The notes below the pieces were generated by a model, which saw only the letters and a program-made list of their open reading frames with translations, did no database searches and was not told where the DNA came from. A stretch of 64,000 nucleotides of DNA from NCBI RefSeq assembly GCF_049065735.1, contig NZ_JBAKHD010000004.1:248001-312000 (forward strand), written 5' to 3'. The stretch's first letter is position 1; each line of letters starts with the position of its first letter. The DNA is from Paramesorhizobium sp049065735. Lineage in GTDB: Bacteria > Pseudomonadota > Alphaproteobacteria > Rhizobiales > Rhizobiaceae. Positions 62,713 through 64,000 of the stretch are shown one piece after another. Made by a program: the position numbers and the translations under genes.

Positions 62713-63522
62713 TCATGCGGCAAGCGGCAGCAGCTGTACCGCAACGCGCTTTATCGCCCAGTCGTAGAAACTTCCCTCCCTCGCGATGAGTACGGACGGC
62801 TCTTTCCTGTGAATATGGAAGCCTATGACATCAGGATGATGGATCGGCTCCAGCCCATGGGCCGGGTCGAATATCCTGAGCGTTTCCCTTCCGGTCCAAT
62901 AATAAAAGTTTTCCTTGGGCGCGGCATCATGGAAGAAGCCGTATTTCCTCGCCAGGCGCGAGATACCGTCATTGCCGAATACGGTGATGCCGATTTTTGC
63001 CGGGGTTACCTCCTGCCCGGTCAGCCGAAACCATGCCGGCCGCAACATTCCGCGCCGTATGCCCAGCCATGATGGCAGTAAGGAGGTTCCTCCGATATAG
63101 GCTTCGAATTCCGCGATAACGGGATTATCGGGAGGAAGATAGAGCGCGGAGACGCCGACGCGGCTCCGGTTTTCCCGGGCAAGGTAAGGGCGATCCGCCG
63201 CAGGATGAAACTGCTTCAGAAGATAGACATCCGTATCGAGCCATACTCCCTGACCATGCTTCATCAGCATGATGCGGAACAGGTCGCTGAATTGCACGAT
63301 CGTGCGGCGCGATTTGAAATTGGGGTAATTCGGATCGAGGCGGCGGAATACGGATTGCGGCAGGATGGGTTCAGCGTCGTGGAGCTCCACTCCCGGAGGA
63401 ATATTATCGACCGGGCCGTAACTGAACAGCTTAACCCGCTGCCCGGTTGCCACCATTGAAGCGAGGCAGACTCTGTCCACCTCGCGCAATAATGGTCCGT
63501 ACCAGAATGTGCAGATATCCAT
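62713..63522 (-). CDS. DXD-type glycosyltransferase (capsule/LPS-like)
   Basis: A 269-residue glycosyltransferase of the 'sugar-binding region with DXD motif' type. The DXD motif is D-T-D in GVWLDTDVYLLKQ; upstream SDLFRIMLMKHG is the usual helix, and downstream are IAEFEAYIGGTSLLPSW and YYWTGRETLRIF. It would transfer a sugar from a nucleotide donor to a surface polysaccharide or glycolipid. No other polysaccharide genes are adjacent; galE is 3 kb away. It separates hfq from ntrX, where related genomes as I recall have other genes. Confidence 0.84.
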   Translation of the reverse strand: MDICTFWYGPLLREVDRVCLASMVATGQRVKLFSYGPVDNIPPGVELHDAEPILPQSVFRRLDPNYPNFKSRRTIVQFSDLFRIMLMKHGQGVWLDTDVYLLKQFHPAADRPYLARENRSRVGVSALYLPPDNPVIAEFEAYIGGTSLLPSWLGIRRGMLRPAWFRLTGQEVTPAKIGITVFGNDGISRLARKYGFFHDAAPKENFYYWTGRETLRIFDPAHGLEPIHHPDVIGFHIHRKEPSVLIAREGSFYDWAIKRVAVQLLPLAA

Positions 63523-63745
63523 CGCCCCAACCCACTATTGGCACGCGGGACCTAAGTCACGCGGTTGCGTTCCGCCATGAACGCTTATCCTTATTTAAGA
63601 TATTTCACGCCTAAGTGGAAGTGAATAAATAATATTCTCGTATTCAACCAATGTGTAAGGTTAAAAGGCAACGCCCACAGGTCCTCCAATAAGAGCCGAT
63701 CCTCCTCTAGCGTTTCCGAATTGTTCGCCGGGGTGGCGATGAACG

Positions 63746-64000
63746 TCACACCCCCAGCGACTTCAGTTTCCGGTGTAAGGCCGACCGCTCCATTCCCACA
63801 AATTCGGCGGTGCGCGAGATGTTTCCGCCGAAACGGTTGATCTGCGCGATCAGATATTCCTTCTCGAACAGTTCCCGCGCCTCGCGCAAGGGCAGCGCCA
63901 TGATGTGCTGGTCGGATTCGGTCGGCGCGCGGGGCAGCGTGTCGCCGATTTCCGAGGGCAGAAGGTCCGCCGTGATGACAGCGTCCGGATCGTCGCCGCG
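63746..64000 (-). CDS. ntrX: nitrogen-regulation response regulator NtrX, C-terminal part (cut by window edge)
   Basis: The last 84 codons of a sigma-54-type response regulator. The end of the AAA+ region and the Fis-type helix-turn-helix are present: ALPLREARELFEKEYLIAQI and then NRFGGNISRTAEFVGMERSA before LHRKLKSLGV. REARELFEKEYLIAQI followed by this Fis domain is characteristic of NtrX. The receiver and most of the ATPase domain are outside the window. Its place near hfq fits the ntrY-ntrX-hfq-hflX order seen in relatives. Confidence 0.88.
   Translation of the reverse strand, partial: RGDDPDAVITADLLPSEIGDTLPRAPTESDQHIMALPLREARELFEKEYLIAQINRFGGNISRTAEFVGMERSALHRKLKSLGV

Overview
The window looks like chromosomal DNA of an alphaproteobacterium of the Hyphomicrobiales (Rhizobiales), most likely near the Brucellaceae/Phyllobacteriaceae. 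The clues are the LexA N-terminus with a direct-repeat GTTC-N7-GTTC SOS box, a RirA-type iron regulator with TGA-N9-TCA operators, a BA14K-family protein, an NDUFA12 homologue, the hfq-hflX-mazG-ntrX neighbourhood, and many small GC-rich palindromic repeats of the kind common in this order. The genus is an inference; no rRNA is present.

Layout. 1-6250: 5' part of lexA, an alpha/beta hydrolase divergent from a TetR regulator, parE, an EamA transporter and lipB. 6337-8808: a type I-C-like CRISPR array of 35 repeats and 34 spacers with a leader-like hairpin upstream and no cas genes, ending before a tRNA-Leu. 9150-25924: mostly housekeeping genes (patatin, folE-hisI, an Fe-S scaffold, yidD, a D,D-carboxypeptidase, thrS, dnaB-alr, radA, gatB, an NDUFA12-like gene, rimO, bfd-bfr). 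26636-34567: an iron/heme block made of an exported protein, a TonB heme receptor, hemP-hemS-hmuTUV and rirA, with candidate RirA and Irr operators at several promoters. 34817-39109: ugpBAEC, a sn-glycerol-3-phosphate-type ABC importer. 39633-43027: a BA14K protein, then an AT-richer single-chain nuclease/methyltransferase/specificity protein beside a tRNA-Ser. 43563-51476: rlpA, a dacF-like carboxypeptidase, tmk-holB, metG-tatD and a metallo-hydrolase. 51480-58467: accessory genes (an unknown gene, two lipoproteins, an Hsp70-like protein, GNAT, a trypsin-like protease, a methyltransferase, a BASS transporter). 58480-64000: galE, mazG, hflX, hfq, a glycosyltransferase and the end of ntrX.

How it fits together. 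The heme genes form one uptake route: outer-membrane receptor, periplasmic binding protein, permease and ATPase, then cytoplasmic HemS, with bfr/bfd for storage and release of iron. rirA next to the cluster, with an Irr-type box of its own, suggests a locally encoded iron-control circuit. The two likely defence items are the cas-less CRISPR array and the solitary restriction-modification fusion. A single CRISPR-repeat-like 32-mer between holB and metG resembles the array repeat at both ends but differs in the middle.

At least five families of palindromic intergenic repeats occur. They sit in operons, at a stop codon (parE) and at a gene start (dacF-like), so they have shaped gene ends. All calls come from reading the sequence; no database search was run.
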